Assembly: GCA_011064865.1 (NCBI GenBank) | Contig: JAAKFX010000100.1 | Coordinates: forward strand, 1-5,813 | Direction of reading: 5' to 3' | Source of the DNA: Candidatus Anoxychlamydiales bacterium | GTDB taxonomy: Bacteria; Chlamydiota; Chlamydiia; Chlamydiales; SM23-39 | DNA: 5,813 bases | In this document: piece by piece, positions 5,671 through 5,813 of the stretch | Layout: every line of letters begins with the position of its first letter | Position numbering within the stretch: the stretch's first letter is position 1 | The notes under the pieces: generated by a model | What the model saw: the letters and a program-made list of their open reading frames with translations, nothing else | Database searches by the model: none | What the model was told of the DNA's origin: nothing | Position numbers and translations under genes: made by a program

Positions 5671-5676
5671 CCTCTT
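5671..5676 (-). promoter_or_regulatory. Ribosome-binding site of the HIT gene
   Basis: AAGAGG on the minus strand lies 4 bases before the ATG at 5666 and supports this start. Confidence 0.6.
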
Positions 5677-5695
5677 TATCAATCTTCTAAACCTT

Positions 5696-5813
5696 CTATA
5701 AGCTTACATCTTTAAAATTTAAGCCATAAGATTGTTGGATAGCTACTGCTGCAATTTCAGTTACTAAAACCATAGTTCCTAAAGTTAGATATACAAGGCC
5801 TGGAGCTACATAT
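5696..5813 (-). CDS. C-terminal end of an unidentified membrane protein (partial)
   Basis: Reading the minus strand from the right edge, one frame stays open for 38 codons and ends with TAG at 5698-5696. The codons start at 5812. The fragment runs YVAPGLVYLTLGTMVLVTEI, then AAVAIQQSYGLNFKDVSL. It holds one hydrophobic helix and a short polar C-terminal tail, as at the end of a multi-helix permease or a membrane-anchored protein. The other minus-strand frame I translated meets a stop after 18 codons. The gene runs off the window, so the start, family and length cannot be given. It lies 29 bases upstream of the HIT gene on the same strand, which suggests an operon. Confidence 0.6.
   Translation of the reverse strand, partial: YVAPGLVYLTLGTMVLVTEIAAVAIQQSYGLNFKDVSL

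Overview
This is an AT-rich stretch (roughly 30% GC by eye) of a bacterial chromosome. It codes densely, with most intergenic gaps of about 110 bases or less. The most informative gene is an ATP/ADP-translocase-family (NTT/Tlc) nucleotide transporter. That family is concentrated in intracellular or host-dependent bacteria such as Chlamydiae, Rickettsiales and Dependentiae. Together with the base composition and a GMP-reductase/IMP-dehydrogenase-type enzyme next door, this suggests a host-associated bacterium with an outer envelope; I lean towards Chlamydiae or Dependentiae. The lineage is an inference from gene content, not from a marker gene.

Layout, left to right. (1) 38-644, plus strand: a HicA-HicB type II toxin-antitoxin pair, toxin first, one base apart. 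(2) 651-2415, minus strand: a three-gene, tightly coupled cell-surface carbohydrate operon. In transcription order it is a WaaE/KdtX-like family 2 glycosyltransferase, a NodB-type polysaccharide deacetylase (overlapping it by 1 base), and a small acidic helical protein of unknown function (overlapping the deacetylase by 4 bases). (3) 2416-2519: a divergent intergenic region. (4) 2520-3539, plus strand: a CBS-less IMPDH/GMPR-family enzyme, most likely GMP reductase. (5) 3651-4907, plus strand: a short NTT-family transporter. (6) 5020-5214, plus strand: a 64-residue membrane-anchored or secreted basic protein with an unusually strong ribosome-binding site. (7) 5208-5813, minus strand: a HIT-domain hydrolase whose 3' end overlaps the 64-residue gene. 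It is preceded by the C-terminal end of an unidentified membrane protein that runs off the right edge.

Functionally, the GMP-reductase-like enzyme, the NTT transporter and the HIT nucleotide hydrolase all concern purine nucleotides. The first two could form a scavenging arrangement: nucleotides are taken from the host and guanine nucleotides are returned to IMP. The minus-strand block 651-2415 looks like a lipopolysaccharide-core or glycan modification unit.

I found no CRISPR array, tRNA, rRNA, insertion sequence or long repeat. Nothing here is clearly an undescribed multi-gene system. The least explained items are the 64-residue protein, the 96-residue protein, and the residue changes in the transporter, the GMP-reductase-like enzyme and the HIT protein.
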